From Paraburkholderia domus (GTDB taxonomy: Bacteria; Pseudomonadota; Gammaproteobacteria; Burkholderiales; Burkholderiaceae): a DNA stretch of 64,000 nt. Shown here one piece after another: positions 47,201 to 55,910 of the stretch; the stretch's first letter is position 1, and every line of letters begins with the position of its first letter. Location: the NCBI RefSeq assembly GCF_905220705.1, contig NZ_CAJNAT010000001.1, forward strand, positions 434,001 to 498,000. The letters are read 5' to 3'. The position numbers and the translations under genes were made by a program. The notes under the pieces are model-generated. The model had not been told where the DNA came from. It worked only from the letters and a program-made list of their open reading frames with translations, and did not search any database.

Positions 47201-47239
47201 CAGTTCGGCGCGTCGGTCGGCGCAGGCATGCACTGGTAA
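44222..47239 (+). CDS. Trimeric autotransporter adhesin (YadA-like)
   Basis: 1005 aa, type Vc secretion. The extended signal peptide MNKIYKSVWCEATGTWTA through SAAYA matches the ESPR of large autotransporters. The passenger alternates YadA-head repeats (NSVALG and SVAIG words) with at least five neck motifs (ERQITNVAAG then TDAVNVSQL). The last 90 residues form the stalk end (SYTDDQIRSARRDSYGG) and the four-strand membrane anchor ending in aromatic Trp. Trimers display adhesin heads on the outer surface for attachment or autoaggregation. Monocistronic, behind an AT-rich promoter region, with a terminator after it. Confidence 0.93.
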   Translation: MNKIYKSVWCEATGTWTATSEVARSKTKRGASRKLAMAQVVLAGAALVGSVSAAYADTASADHYFSVSGLADGSDDALAVDGMNAIAAGPTATAAALDSIAIGNSARALNSETIALGTNTAATGANSVAVGLQGKAAAANSVALGANASVAKAATDSVAIGSAAAATAVNSVALGAKSTTTADLSSPGENFGADDSAIGGLTAHGEVSVGSAGNERRLTNVAAGAADTDAVNVSQLKAVDSKIATATANSVQYDATPADKSSVTLGGPASTDGGATGGTTISNVHQGAVSATSTDAINGAQLYAIAGDTSDAYIQKNGSGVKYVRTNDSTLTPDDAHATGTGASALGYNAQASGENSVALGSGAQAKTDGSVALGQNSLADRAGTVSVGSAGNERQITNVKSGVEATDAVNVSQLNAATAGASRYFKATGIPGSGDDAVARGDHSVAIGSGSFATGDFSFAAGTGAWAQGSNSTAVGTLATATDQVSTAVGDKSVAGAIGATAVGAGAQAVGPLATSLGMNSTASGNGSVALGNLSEASADGSVALGQGSVADRTNSVSVGSAGSERQITNVAAGTEATDAVNLSQLQAATASTSHYFKANGANNGSDDAVASGDHAVAIGSYAGASGNASFAAGTSSWAQGDFSTAVGTLATAQGDNSTALGYQANAIASNSVALGNGSVADRANTVSVGSAGAERQITNVAAGTADTDAVNVAQLKAVSDQGAATAAKLDGAVMYDTNPDGSVNKNSVTLGGDAASGGTVIHNVAEGVDASDAVNLGQLNAAINGAVSNISVNTANPFFSADGDSGTEGAVATGTHSVASGANAQATGTNAVAIGANSIASGNNATALGAAANASADNSVALGQGSVADRANTVSVGAAGQERQITNVAAGVQGTDAVNVNQLQQSVSGAVGQANSYTDDQIRSARRDSYGGTASALAAAGLPQAVLPGHGMVAIAGGTYGGQSAMAIGVSQLSETGKWVYKVQGTTDSRGQFGASVGAGMHW

Positions 47240-47348
47240 AACTCGGCAAGAAGCGTGACCGGCTCGATCCGAGCCAGTCACGTCGGGCCAATAGCGTTGC
47301 TGTACAAGCAGCGAGCGAGCGCGGGCCCGGAAGAGCTCGCGCCCTTTG

Positions 47349-47392
47349 CGCGCGACGTCATTCTCAAAAGGAGTAGCGTCGCGCGTTTTTTT
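47349..47392 (+). terminator. Terminator after the adhesin gene
   Basis: CGCGCGAC and GTCGCGCG arms with a 21-base loop and seven T. Confidence 0.7.
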
Positions 47393-47473
47393 GCCCGACG
47401 CAATGTGTAGAACCGCATTGTCCAACACGAGACGAGTGGAGGGCCCACCTGCGGCTCGCCACCCACCCATGGC

Positions 47474-50400
47474 TCAGCGCTGCATCGATTCCCACACCTT
47501 GTGCAGACGCTTCACCGATACCGGCATCGGCGTGCGCAACTCCTGCGCGAACAGCGAAATGCGCAACTCTTCCAGCAGCCAGCGGAATTCCGACAAGCGC
47601 GGGTCCAGCACGCCGCCGCGTTGCGCAAGCGCGCGCTGATAGTTCTGCAACAGCGGCTGGAATTCGGCGAACTGCCGCGCATCGCGTGCAGAGTCCGCCT
47701 TCAGCTTGTCGATGCGCAGCGCAATGCCCTTCAGATAGCGCGGGAAGTGCGCCAACTGCGCATACGGCGTATCCACCACGAAGCGCTTGCCGATCAGCTG
47801 ATCGAGCTGATTCTGCATGTCCGCATGCGCCGCCGTGAACGCCTTCGCCTGCACGAGCTTTTTCGTTACTGTCGCGTATTCGCTGAGAATCTGCCCTACC
47901 AGCCGGGCGATTTCCTGAGCCAACAGAGTCAACCGGCTGCGCCCTTCGTCGCGGCGCGTATGGAAACTGACATCATCGGCCGGCAGCGGGTCTTGCAGGC
48001 AGGCGCGGTCGAGCGCAGTGTCGATCAGTTGATCGCGCAGTTCTTCCTGAGTGCCGCGCGGCATGAACTGCATCGCCATTTCGCGCAACCCCGGCAGATT
48101 CTTTTCCAGATACTTGATCGGCTCTTTCAGTTGCAACGCGAACAGTCGCCGCAACCCCGCGCGATGGATGCGCGCAGCCTCGTCCGGTGAATCGAAGACT
48201 TCGACATCACAATGTGTGCCACGATCCACCAAGGCGGGATAGCCGAACAATGTCTGGCCGCCGCGCCGAATTTCCAGCAACTCGGGGAGCTTGCCGAAAT
48301 TCCACGTCGTCAGCTTTTCGTACAGCGCAGTGCCTTGCGGTCCGTCTTGCGACGCGGCAAGCGGTCCGGACGCAGCGGCGCCCTTGCCTCGCGACGCCGC
48401 ACTGCTTGCCGCGCCGGCTGTTCCGCTCGTCTGCGCGCCAGCGGCCACACCGATGCCGCCGCCCGCATCGGCCAATGCCGCCCCAGCCGCACCCGATGCA
48501 ATCTTCTGAAAATGCTGCTGCGCTTGCCCGCCGAGTTCAGCGCGCAATTGCGACAGGTTGCGACCCATCGCGAGCTGCCGCCCATGCTCGTCGATGACCT
48601 TGAAGTTCATGAACAAGTGCGGCGTCAGCGTCTCGAGCTTGAAGTCCGATTGCTTCATCGCGACCTGGGTCTGCTCGCGCACATCGGCGATCAGCGACTC
48701 GAGCAAACCGCCCGCGCCAAAGCGCGGACCACCATGCCGTTCGACGAAACCCGCCGCGAACTCAGGCAGCGGCACACAATGGCGCCGCAACTTCTGCGGT
48801 AACGACTTCAGCAGAAGCTGCGTCTTTTCTTTCAGCATGCCGGGCACAAGCCATTCGCAACGCCGCGCATCGACCTGATTCAGCGCATAGAGCGGCACCG
48901 CGAGCGTCACACCGTCGCGCGGCGAACCGGGCTCGAAGTGATACGTGAGCGCCATCTCGACGCCCGCCATCGTCATCCGCTTCGGGAACAGGTCGGTCGT
49001 GACGCCCGCGGCTTCGTGCCGCATCAGATCGTCACGCGACAGATACAGCAAACGCAGTTTGTCTTCCGGCTGACCGCTCTTCTTTACCTCGTCGCGATAC
49101 CAGCGCTCGAACGACGCGCCCGTGTAAATCCCTTGCGGTAACGCCTGATCGTAAAAGCCGAAAATCAGTTCATCGTCGACCAGCACGTCCTGTCTGCGCG
49201 ACTTGTGCTCGAGTTGCTCGATATCGGCGAGCAGCTTCCGGTTGTGCGCGAAGAACGCAAGCTTCGTATCGAACTCGCCCTCCACCAGCGCGCCGCGAAT
49301 GAACAACTCGCGCGCCCGCGCGGGGTCCTGTTTGCCGAAGCTCACGCGCCGCCGGTGATAAATCGGCAGGCCGTACAGCACCGCGCGCTCGAATGCCGAG
49401 ACCTGCGCCGCGCGCTTTTCCCAATGCGGCTCGGACAAAGACTTCTTCAGCAGATGCTCGCCGATCTTCTCAATCCATTCCGGCTCGATCTTCGCGATAC
49501 AGCGTGCGTACAGACGACTCGTCTCGACCAGTTCCGCGGCCATCACCCACTTCCCGGCCTTCTTCACCAGCGCCGAGCCCGGCCAGAGGTAGAACTTGAT
49601 GCTGCGCGCGCCGAGGAAATACGGTTCGTCGTCGGCTTTCAGGCCGATGTTGCCGAGCAGGCCGGTCAGCAACGCGAGGTGGATCTGCTCGAAAGTCGCC
49701 TCGGCTTCGTTCAGACGCCAGCCGTGCTCGCGCACCACTGTCAACAGTTGCGAATGCACGTCGCGCCATTCACGCAGGCGCAATTGCGACAGGAAGTTCT
49801 TGCGGCACTCGTCCTGCAATTGCCGATTCGACTTCTTGTGCGCGATCGCTTCTTCGAACCAGTTCCAGATCTTCAGCCATTGCAGGAACTCGGAGCGCTC
49901 ATCGGCGAACCGGCGATGCGCCTGGTCCGCTTGCTCCTGCGCTTCAATCGGCCGGTCACGCGGATCCTGCACCGACAATGCGCTGGCGATGATCAGCACC
50001 TCCTTCAACGCCTGCTGATCGCGCGCGGCGAGAATCATCCGGCCGACGCGCGGGTCCAGCGGCAAGCGCGCGAGTTCGCGGCCGAGCGGTGTGAGCTGGT
50101 TGTCGTCGTCGACGGCGCCCAGTTCGTTGAGCAGTTGATAGCCGTCGGCAATCGCGCGGCCTGGCGGCGGCTCGATGAACGGGAAGGTTTCGATCTCGGT
50201 GAGATGCAGCGACTTCATGCGCAGAATCACTGACGCCAGCGACGAACGCAAAATCTCCGGATCGGTGAAGCGCACGCGGACCTGGTAGTCGCTTTCCTCG
50301 TAGAGGCGGATACACACGCCATCGGCAACGCGCCCGCAGCGCCCTGCCCGCTGATTCGCGGCGGCCTGCGAAATCGACTCGACCTGCAGTTGCTCGACCT

Positions 50401-51679
50401 TGTTGCGATACGAGTAGCGCTTCACCCGCGCGAGGCCCGTATCGACCACGTAGCGAATCCCTGGCACGGTGAGCGAGGTTTCGGCGACGTTAGTCGCGAG
50501 CACGATGCGGCGCGCGTTCGAGGTGCGAAACACGCGTTCCTGTTCGGCCGCGGACAGACGGGCGAACAGCGGCAGAATTTCCGTATGCGGCGGATGGTGC
50601 TTGCGCAGTGCCTCAGCGGCATCGCGAATCTCGCGCTCGCCGGGCAGGAAGACCAATACATCGCCGGGACCTTCACGACACAGTTCGTCGACCGCGTCGA
50701 CGATGGCTTCCATCAGATCGCGGTCGGTTTCGCGCTGGGTCTTCGGCCTGTCACGCGAAGACGATGCGGACGAACCTTCTGCCGCCTTTACCGCCGGGCT
50801 GTCCTCCACGACCGGCCGATAGCGCACCTCGACCGGATACAAGCGTCCGCTCACTTCGATCACTGGCGCGGGCTTGTCGTCGCTGCCGAAATGGCGCGCG
50901 AAGCGATCCGCGTCGATCGTCGCCGAGGTCACGATCAGCTTCAGATCGGGCCGCTTGACGAGAATTTCTTTCAGATAGCCCAGCAGAAAATCGATGTTCA
51001 GGCTGCGCTCATGCGCTTCGTCGATGATCAGCGTGTCATACGCTTTGAGCAGCGGATCGGTCTGCGTTTCGGCGAGCAGAATACCGTCGGTCATGAGTTT
51101 GACCGACGCGCCCGGCGACAGATTGTCGGTAAAACGCACCTTGTAGCCGACCACTTCGCCGAACGGCGTGCCGAGTTCTTCGGCAATGCGGCGGCCCGTC
51201 GCCGAGGCCGCGATCCGGCGGGGCTGCGTGTGACCGATCAGACCCTTGCCGCCCGCGCCGAGACCGCGACCGAGTTCGAGGCAGATTTTCGGCAACTGCG
51301 TCGTCTTACCCGAGCCGGTCTCGCCGCACACGATCACGACCTGATTCTCTGCGATGGCGCGCGCGATCTCTTCGCGACGGCCGGACACCGGCAGCGCTTC
51401 CGGGAAAGTAATCGGCGGAATCGGGTTCGGTTCGACGACGCGTTGAACGCGCGGCGGCCGTGGTTCGCGACGGTCGTTGCGCGCGTCCTCTGACGGATTT
51501 TTTTTCTGCGCAGACACGCGCGCGTCATCCGCAGCGCGGCGGGATTCACGCGTTGCTGGCGGCGTGTTGCGGTTAGCGTCCTGCGCATCGCGGCGCGCAG
51601 CGTCGCCGGGCTTCACCTGATCGGCGGCCGGCGCCACATTCTCGTTCGCCGTAGCGGGACTTTTGGGTACATTCGACAT
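47474..51679 (-). CDS. hrpA: ATP-dependent RNA helicase HrpA
   Basis: 1401 aa, somewhat longer than E. coli HrpA. N-terminal basic low-complexity stretch (1-85), then DEAH helicase motifs: Walker A GETGSGKT (119-126), DEAHERS and the motif VI region with QRAGRCGRV. The large C-terminal HrpA domain follows. A Gly/Ala-rich insert (about 1065-1120) interrupts it. In E. coli it processes fimbrial mRNA and helps resolve stalled ribosomes. The ATG lies only 8 bases after a TATAAT on its strand and has no ribosome site. Confidence 0.94.
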   Translation of the reverse strand: MSNVPKSPATANENVAPAADQVKPGDAARRDAQDANRNTPPATRESRRAADDARVSAQKKNPSEDARNDRREPRPPRVQRVVEPNPIPPITFPEALPVSGRREEIARAIAENQVVIVCGETGSGKTTQLPKICLELGRGLGAGGKGLIGHTQPRRIAASATGRRIAEELGTPFGEVVGYKVRFTDNLSPGASVKLMTDGILLAETQTDPLLKAYDTLIIDEAHERSLNIDFLLGYLKEILVKRPDLKLIVTSATIDADRFARHFGSDDKPAPVIEVSGRLYPVEVRYRPVVEDSPAVKAAEGSSASSSRDRPKTQRETDRDLMEAIVDAVDELCREGPGDVLVFLPGEREIRDAAEALRKHHPPHTEILPLFARLSAAEQERVFRTSNARRIVLATNVAETSLTVPGIRYVVDTGLARVKRYSYRNKVEQLQVESISQAAANQRAGRCGRVADGVCIRLYEESDYQVRVRFTDPEILRSSLASVILRMKSLHLTEIETFPFIEPPPGRAIADGYQLLNELGAVDDDNQLTPLGRELARLPLDPRVGRMILAARDQQALKEVLIIASALSVQDPRDRPIEAQEQADQAHRRFADERSEFLQWLKIWNWFEEAIAHKKSNRQLQDECRKNFLSQLRLREWRDVHSQLLTVVREHGWRLNEAEATFEQIHLALLTGLLGNIGLKADDEPYFLGARSIKFYLWPGSALVKKAGKWVMAAELVETSRLYARCIAKIEPEWIEKIGEHLLKKSLSEPHWEKRAAQVSAFERAVLYGLPIYHRRRVSFGKQDPARARELFIRGALVEGEFDTKLAFFAHNRKLLADIEQLEHKSRRQDVLVDDELIFGFYDQALPQGIYTGASFERWYRDEVKKSGQPEDKLRLLYLSRDDLMRHEAAGVTTDLFPKRMTMAGVEMALTYHFEPGSPRDGVTLAVPLYALNQVDARRCEWLVPGMLKEKTQLLLKSLPQKLRRHCVPLPEFAAGFVERHGGPRFGAGGLLESLIADVREQTQVAMKQSDFKLETLTPHLFMNFKVIDEHGRQLAMGRNLSQLRAELGGQAQQHFQKIASGAAGAALADAGGGIGVAAGAQTSGTAGAASSAASRGKGAAASGPLAASQDGPQGTALYEKLTTWNFGKLPELLEIRRGGQTLFGYPALVDRGTHCDVEVFDSPDEAARIHRAGLRRLFALQLKEPIKYLEKNLPGLREMAMQFMPRGTQEELRDQLIDTALDRACLQDPLPADDVSFHTRRDEGRSRLTLLAQEIARLVGQILSEYATVTKKLVQAKAFTAAHADMQNQLDQLIGKRFVVDTPYAQLAHFPRYLKGIALRIDKLKADSARDARQFAEFQPLLQNYQRALAQRGGVLDPRLSEFRWLLEELRISLFAQELRTPMPVSVKRLHKVWESMQR

Positions 51680-51687
51680 GGGGGCGC

Positions 51688-51695
51688 ATTATAAT
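51688..51695. promoter_or_regulatory. Shared palindromic -10 of hrpA and argA
   Basis: ATTATAAT reads TATAAT on both strands: 51690-51695 for argA and 51693-51688 for hrpA. The argA ATG follows after 7 bases (CCCCGGC), the hrpA ATG after 8. No good -35 is seen on either strand. Confidence 0.65.
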
Positions 51696-51702
51696 CCCCG
51701 GC

Positions 51703-53091
51703 ATGAATTCCCAAACCGACCTCGTCCCCGCGCCCGCGAGCGCTCCGGCCCCCGCCGGAGCGACGGAAGATCTCGCTCAGCACGCGCAATTCGTCGACTG
51801 GATGCGTTCAGTCGCTCCTTACATCCATGCGTTCCGTAACAAGACGTTCGTCGTCGGTTTCGGCGGCGAGGTGGTGCATCAGGGGCTCCTGAATGCGCTC
51901 GTGTCTGATATCGCGCTGCTGCAGGCCATGGGCATCCAGATCGTTCTGGTGCACGGCTCCCGGCCGCAGGTCGAAGAGCAGATGAGCCTGCACGGCGTGG
52001 AATCCGAGTTTTCGCACGGCATGCGCATTACGGATGCACGCGCCTTGGAGTCTGCGAAAGAAGCGGCCGGCGAAGTGCGGCTGGATATCGAGGCGGCGAT
52101 CAGCCAGGGTTTGCCGAACACGCCGATGGCGCACGCGCACATTAGCGTGGTGTCCGGCAACTTCGTGACGGCGCGCCCGGTCGGCATTCTGGACGGCGTC
52201 GATTTCGCCCACACCGGTGTGGTGCGCAAGATCGACGCGGATTCGATCCGCCATTCGCTCGCGAGCCGCAAGCTGGTGCTGTTGTCACCGCTCGGCTTCT
52301 CGCCCACCGGCGAGGCGTTCAATCTGTCGATGGAAGACGTCGCCTCGGCGGCGGCCATCGCCCTGCGCGCCGACAAGATCGTGTTCCTGACCGAAACGCC
52401 CGGCCTGATGGAAACCGGCGAAGAAGGTCCAGAGCTGGTCCGCGAACTGTCGCTCGACGACGCCTACAAGCTGCATGAAAGCGGCGAAGTCACCGGCGAC
52501 GCGGGCTTCTATCTGAAACATTCGATCCGCGCCTGCCGCGGCGGCGTGGCGCGGGCGCACATCATCCCCTACGCGCTCGACGGCAGCCTGCTGCTCGAAC
52601 TGTTCCTGCACGATGGCGTGGGCACGATGATCTCGTACGAGAACCTCGAAAGCCTGCGCGAAGCCACGCCGGACGACGTCGGCGGCATTCTCTCGCTGAT
52701 CGAGCCGCTCGAATCCGACGGCACGCTGGTGCGGCGAGGCCGCCACCAGATCGAACGCGACATCGACCATTTCTCGGTGATCGAGCACGATGGCGTGCTG
52801 TTCGGCTGTGCAGCGCTGTACCCGTACCCGCAGGAGCGCATCGGCGAAATGGCGTGCCTGACGGTCGCGCCTGAAGCACAAGGCACCGGCGACGGCGAGC
52901 GCCTGCTCAAGCGCATCGAACAACGCGCACGGGCACGCGGCCTCACGCGGATTTTCGTGCTCACCACCCGCACCGAACACTGGTTCCTCAAGCGCGGCTT
53001 CGTCAAGGTCACGGTAGACGACCTGCCTGAAGATCGCCGCCGACTCTATAACTGGCAGCGCAAGTCGCTCGTGCTGATGAAACAGCTCTAA
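51703..53091 (+). CDS. argA: N-acetylglutamate synthase
   Basis: 462 aa. An amino acid kinase-like domain (about 45-300; VVGFGGEVV, VLVHGSRPQVEEQM) is fused to a GNAT acetyltransferase domain (about 315-450; MACLTVAPEAQGTGDGERLL). Makes N-acetylglutamate from glutamate and acetyl-CoA, first step of arginine synthesis. A 30-residue Ala/Pro-rich leader precedes the first domain; no other ATG lies before it. Divergent from hrpA with only 23 bases between the start codons, and no ribosome site before the ATG. Confidence 0.94.
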   Translation: MNSQTDLVPAPASAPAPAGATEDLAQHAQFVDWMRSVAPYIHAFRNKTFVVGFGGEVVHQGLLNALVSDIALLQAMGIQIVLVHGSRPQVEEQMSLHGVESEFSHGMRITDARALESAKEAAGEVRLDIEAAISQGLPNTPMAHAHISVVSGNFVTARPVGILDGVDFAHTGVVRKIDADSIRHSLASRKLVLLSPLGFSPTGEAFNLSMEDVASAAAIALRADKIVFLTETPGLMETGEEGPELVRELSLDDAYKLHESGEVTGDAGFYLKHSIRACRGGVARAHIIPYALDGSLLLELFLHDGVGTMISYENLESLREATPDDVGGILSLIEPLESDGTLVRRGRHQIERDIDHFSVIEHDGVLFGCAALYPYPQERIGEMACLTVAPEAQGTGDGERLLKRIEQRARARGLTRIFVLTTRTEHWFLKRGFVKVTVDDLPEDRRRLYNWQRKSLVLMKQL

Positions 53092-53125
53092 GCGTCCCCA
53101 TATAAAGCGACTGCCCGCCGTAACT

Positions 53126-53220
53126 ATTTTTTATGGGACCGGAGTAAGTGCTGAAGCACTAACTACAGTAAACATTTTTTATGGGACCGGAGTAAGTGCT
53201 GAAGCACTAACTCCGGTCGA
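53126..53220 (+). repeat. Duplicated hairpin element in the yggX leader
   Basis: A 39-base sequence starting ATTTTTTATGGGACCGG occurs identically at 53126-53164 and 53174-53212 (period 48). Each contains AGTGCT-GA-AGCACT; the second extends to a long hairpin ACCGGAGT ... ACTCCGGT. Each copy also holds a tiny frame ATG-GGA-CCG-GAG-TAA. The yggX ribosome site starts about 10 bases after the second hairpin. Confidence 0.85.
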
Positions 53221-53237
53221 CAAAGGAGAAGCACAGC

Positions 53238-53513
53238 ATGACTCGTATGGTTCAATGCGCGAAGCTCGGCAAGGAAGCCGAAGGCCTCGATTTCCCGCCG
53301 CTGCCGGGCGAACTCGGCAAGCGGATCTACGAAGGCATCTCGAAAGAAGCGTGGCAGGCCTGGTTGAAGCAGCAAACCATGCTGATCAACGAAAATCGCC
53401 TGAACATGGCCGATCCGCGCGCACGCCAGTATCTGATGAAGCAGACCGAAAAGTTCTTCTTCGGCGAAGGCGCGGATACGGCGCAGGGCTACGTGCCGCC
53501 GGCAGCTGAGTAA
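53238..53513 (+). CDS. yggX: Probable Fe(II)-trafficking / oxidative damage protection protein
   Basis: 91 aa, family length. [20 protein letters not shown] contains the conserved Cys7, and [20 protein letters not shown] and [16 protein letters not shown] are the family core. In enterics YggX protects iron-sulfur clusters and is induced by SoxRS. Strong AAAGGAG ribosome site. Preceded by a duplicated hairpin that may control it, followed by a clear terminator. It may be partly co-transcribed with argA, 146 bases upstream. Confidence 0.94.
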   Translation: MTRMVQCAKLGKEAEGLDFPPLPGELGKRIYEGISKEAWQAWLKQQTMLINENRLNMADPRARQYLMKQTEKFFFGEGADTAQGYVPPAAE

Positions 53514-53559
53514 GCACTTTCCTGCGCTACGAGCCAGGATTGGCGACTAGCCTGACGAA

Positions 53560-53588
53560 AAATCCGCGCCGCGAGCGCGGATTTTTTT
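53560..53588 (+). terminator. Terminator after yggX
   Basis: AATCCGCGC stem, CGCGA loop, GCGCGGATT and a T-run. Confidence 0.85.
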
Positions 53589-54259
53589 CGCCTGTCTGGC
53601 CTCGTCTTTCGCCTCGTCTTTCGCCTCGTCTTTCGCTTCGCATTTTTCCTCGCCTTTCGCCACTTTCGAGCATTGGCAAAATTCACTAACCGGACCATTT
53701 CCAGCCACTTTTAAGCCTCTTTTCCATACCGCCGCAATCGGCCGAATCCCCCGCCACGCAAGGGATTGAGCGCTCCCTCCGGGCTGCCGGCCGGACCTCG
53801 GGTTTGCACGATCATCCGTCATCGTGCTATCATGTGCACCGTTCCAACAGCAATTCACCAGCATTTCACCCCGCGTCACGTTCAGTTCAAACTTGGCATG
53901 CAGTGCGTACCAAGGGCGGGATTGAATAGTTTTTATACAAGAAGGCTTGTCGGTCGTTTCCCCGTTTGATGCCAACCATCAGCGGCGAATAAAGCACCGG
54001 CCTTTTTCGTTTCAAGCCTTCCAGCGGCGCATGGGCCAGCTTTCAGCCACCCAGCGTCCTCATGCATCTGCCCCCCTTCCACGGCCACGCAGATGCAACA
54101 GTCAGCACAATCTAGACGAGTGTTTTTTCGCGAATCGTTCGCGAGGCACGGGCGTTTTATTTTCTTTTTCACGCCCACTTCTTATCGCCTTTGGGCGAGA
54201 GAGACGCTATCGCTCTGCTCGCGAAACTGCACTTCCCCAGCACCCGTGGCGGAACATTC
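53589..54259. other. Intergenic region upstream of the MFS transporter
   Basis: About 670 bases with the 12-base repeat array, then mixed sequence. A possible promoter lies around TGCTATCAT (53825-53833). No gene is convincing on either strand; the leader of the transporter may be long. Confidence 0.45.
53600..53635. repeat. 12-base tandem repeat
   Basis: CCTCGTCTTTCG three times in a row, with degenerate copies on either side. Non-coding as far as I can see. Confidence 0.8.
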
Positions 54260-55774
54260 ATGCGCGTTTTCATGAGTTTCGTCGCAGTCATTGGAGTTTT
54301 CACCTTGACCGCTTCCAGCAACGGCTTCTGGCGACATCACAAAGAAGAACAACGCCTCTCACTCGACGACATCACCGTCGTCGACAAATCCCTCCTCAAG
54401 CGGGCCGTCGGCGCCATGGCGCTCGGCAACGCGATGGAATGGTTCGATTTCGGCGTGTACAGCTACATCGCTGTCACGCTCGGCAAAGTGTTCTTCCCGT
54501 CGGCCAGTCCCGCCGCCCAGTTGATCGCCACCTTCGGCACATTTGCCGCGGCGTTCCTCGTGCGGCCGGTCGGCGGCATGGTGTTCGGGCCGCTGGGCGA
54601 CCGCATCGGCCGTCAGCGGGTGCTGGCCATGACGATGATCATGATGGCAATTGGCACCTTCGCGATCGGCGTGATTCCGAGTTACGCGACGATCGGCATT
54701 TTCGCGCCGGTGTTGCTGCTGGTCGCGCGCCTGGTGCAAGGCTTCTCAACGGGTGGCGAATACGGCGGCGCCGCCACCTTCATCGCCGAATTCTCGACCG
54801 ACAAGCGCCGCGGCTTCATGGGCAGCTTCCTCGAATTCGGCACGCTGATCGGCTATGTGCTTGGCGCGGGTACGGTCGCGATCCTGACGGCGACCCTGTC
54901 GAACGACGCGCTGCTCTCGTGGGGCTGGCGTGTGCCGTTCCTGATCGCGGGCCCGCTGGGTCTTGTCGGCCTGTACATCCGGATGAAGCTCGAAGAAACG
55001 CCGGCGTTCAAGAAGCAGGCCGAGCAACGCGAAGCCGAAGACAAAGCGCTCCCGAAGCAATCTTTCCGCGAGTTGCTGATGCAGCAATGGAAGCCGCTTC
55101 TGCTGTGCGTCGGCCTCGTGCTGATCTTCAACGTCACCGACTACATGGCGCTCTCGTATCTGCCGAGCTATCTGTCGGCCACGCTGCACTTCAACGAAAC
55201 GCACGGTCTCTTCCTCGTGCTGCTCGTGATGGTGCTGATGATGCCGATGACGCTGGCAGCCGGCCGCCTGTCCGACACGATCGGCCGCAAGCCGGTGATG
55301 CTGTTCGGTTGCGTAGGTCTGTTCGTGCTGTCGATTCCTGCGTTGCTGCTGATTCGCATGGGCACGGTCCTGCCGGTGTTCGGCGGGCTGATGATTCTCG
55401 GCGTGCTGCTGTCGTGCTTTACCGGCGTGATGCCGTCGGCGCTGCCGGCGCTGTTCCCGACGAAGATCCGCTACGGCGCACTGGCGATCGGTTTCAACAT
55501 TTCGGTATCGCTGTTCGGTGGTACGACGCCGCTCGTGACGGCATGGCTGGTCGAGAGCACCGGCAATCTGATGATGCCCGCGTACTACCTGATGGGCGCA
55601 TCGCTGATCGGTATCGTGTCGGTGTTCGCGCTGCGTGAAACGGCCCGCAAGCCGCTGCTCGGTTCGGGTCCCTGCGTTGCAACGCGCGCGGAAGCGCATG
55701 CGGTGTTGCGCGGCGAGCGTGAGGCAGCGGAGATCGATGAACGTTACGCTGCCACGGCGACGGCGCGTGCCTGA
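54260..55774 (+). CDS. MFS transporter, ProP-like (proline/betaine/organic acid:H+ symporter)
   Basis: 504 aa, twelve membrane segments. NAMEWFDFGVYSY near the start, GPLGDRIGRQRVL between segments 2 and 3, and VQGFSTGGEYGGAATFIAE place it in the metabolite:H+ symporter branch with ProP, ShiA and KgtP. RLSDTIGRKPVM is the second-half repeat of the loop motif. The substrate could be proline, glycine betaine or a dicarboxylate; no long C-terminal coiled coil of osmosensing ProP is visible. The ATG at 54260 is preferred; a TTG 23 codons earlier is possible. Confidence 0.88.
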   Translation: MRVFMSFVAVIGVFTLTASSNGFWRHHKEEQRLSLDDITVVDKSLLKRAVGAMALGNAMEWFDFGVYSYIAVTLGKVFFPSASPAAQLIATFGTFAAAFLVRPVGGMVFGPLGDRIGRQRVLAMTMIMMAIGTFAIGVIPSYATIGIFAPVLLLVARLVQGFSTGGEYGGAATFIAEFSTDKRRGFMGSFLEFGTLIGYVLGAGTVAILTATLSNDALLSWGWRVPFLIAGPLGLVGLYIRMKLEETPAFKKQAEQREAEDKALPKQSFRELLMQQWKPLLLCVGLVLIFNVTDYMALSYLPSYLSATLHFNETHGLFLVLLVMVLMMPMTLAAGRLSDTIGRKPVMLFGCVGLFVLSIPALLLIRMGTVLPVFGGLMILGVLLSCFTGVMPSALPALFPTKIRYGALAIGFNISVSLFGGTTPLVTAWLVESTGNLMMPAYYLMGASLIGIVSVFALRETARKPLLGSGPCVATRAEAHAVLRGEREAAEIDERYAATATARA

Positions 55775-55873
55775 TCCTGGGTTGCGCGCTAGCTCGCCGC
55801 CGAAGTTCTGCGAGTATCACCCGCGCTAGCATGCGGCGGCAGTGAGCCGCAACCAGGAACACCAGCGTGTCCG

Positions 55874-55910
55874 AAAACGGGCCGGCAAAAATCTGCCGGC
55901 CCGTTTTTTT
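55874..55910. terminator. Bidirectional terminator
   Basis: AAAACGGGCCGGCA / TGCCGGCCCGTTTTTTT hairpin between converging transporter and phosphoesterase genes; the T-run touches the phosphoesterase stop. Confidence 0.88.

Noticed and set aside
53547..53975. Minus-strand frame encoding KDEA repeats
   Set aside because: It is the reading of the 12-base repeat and the yggX terminator; no start signal.
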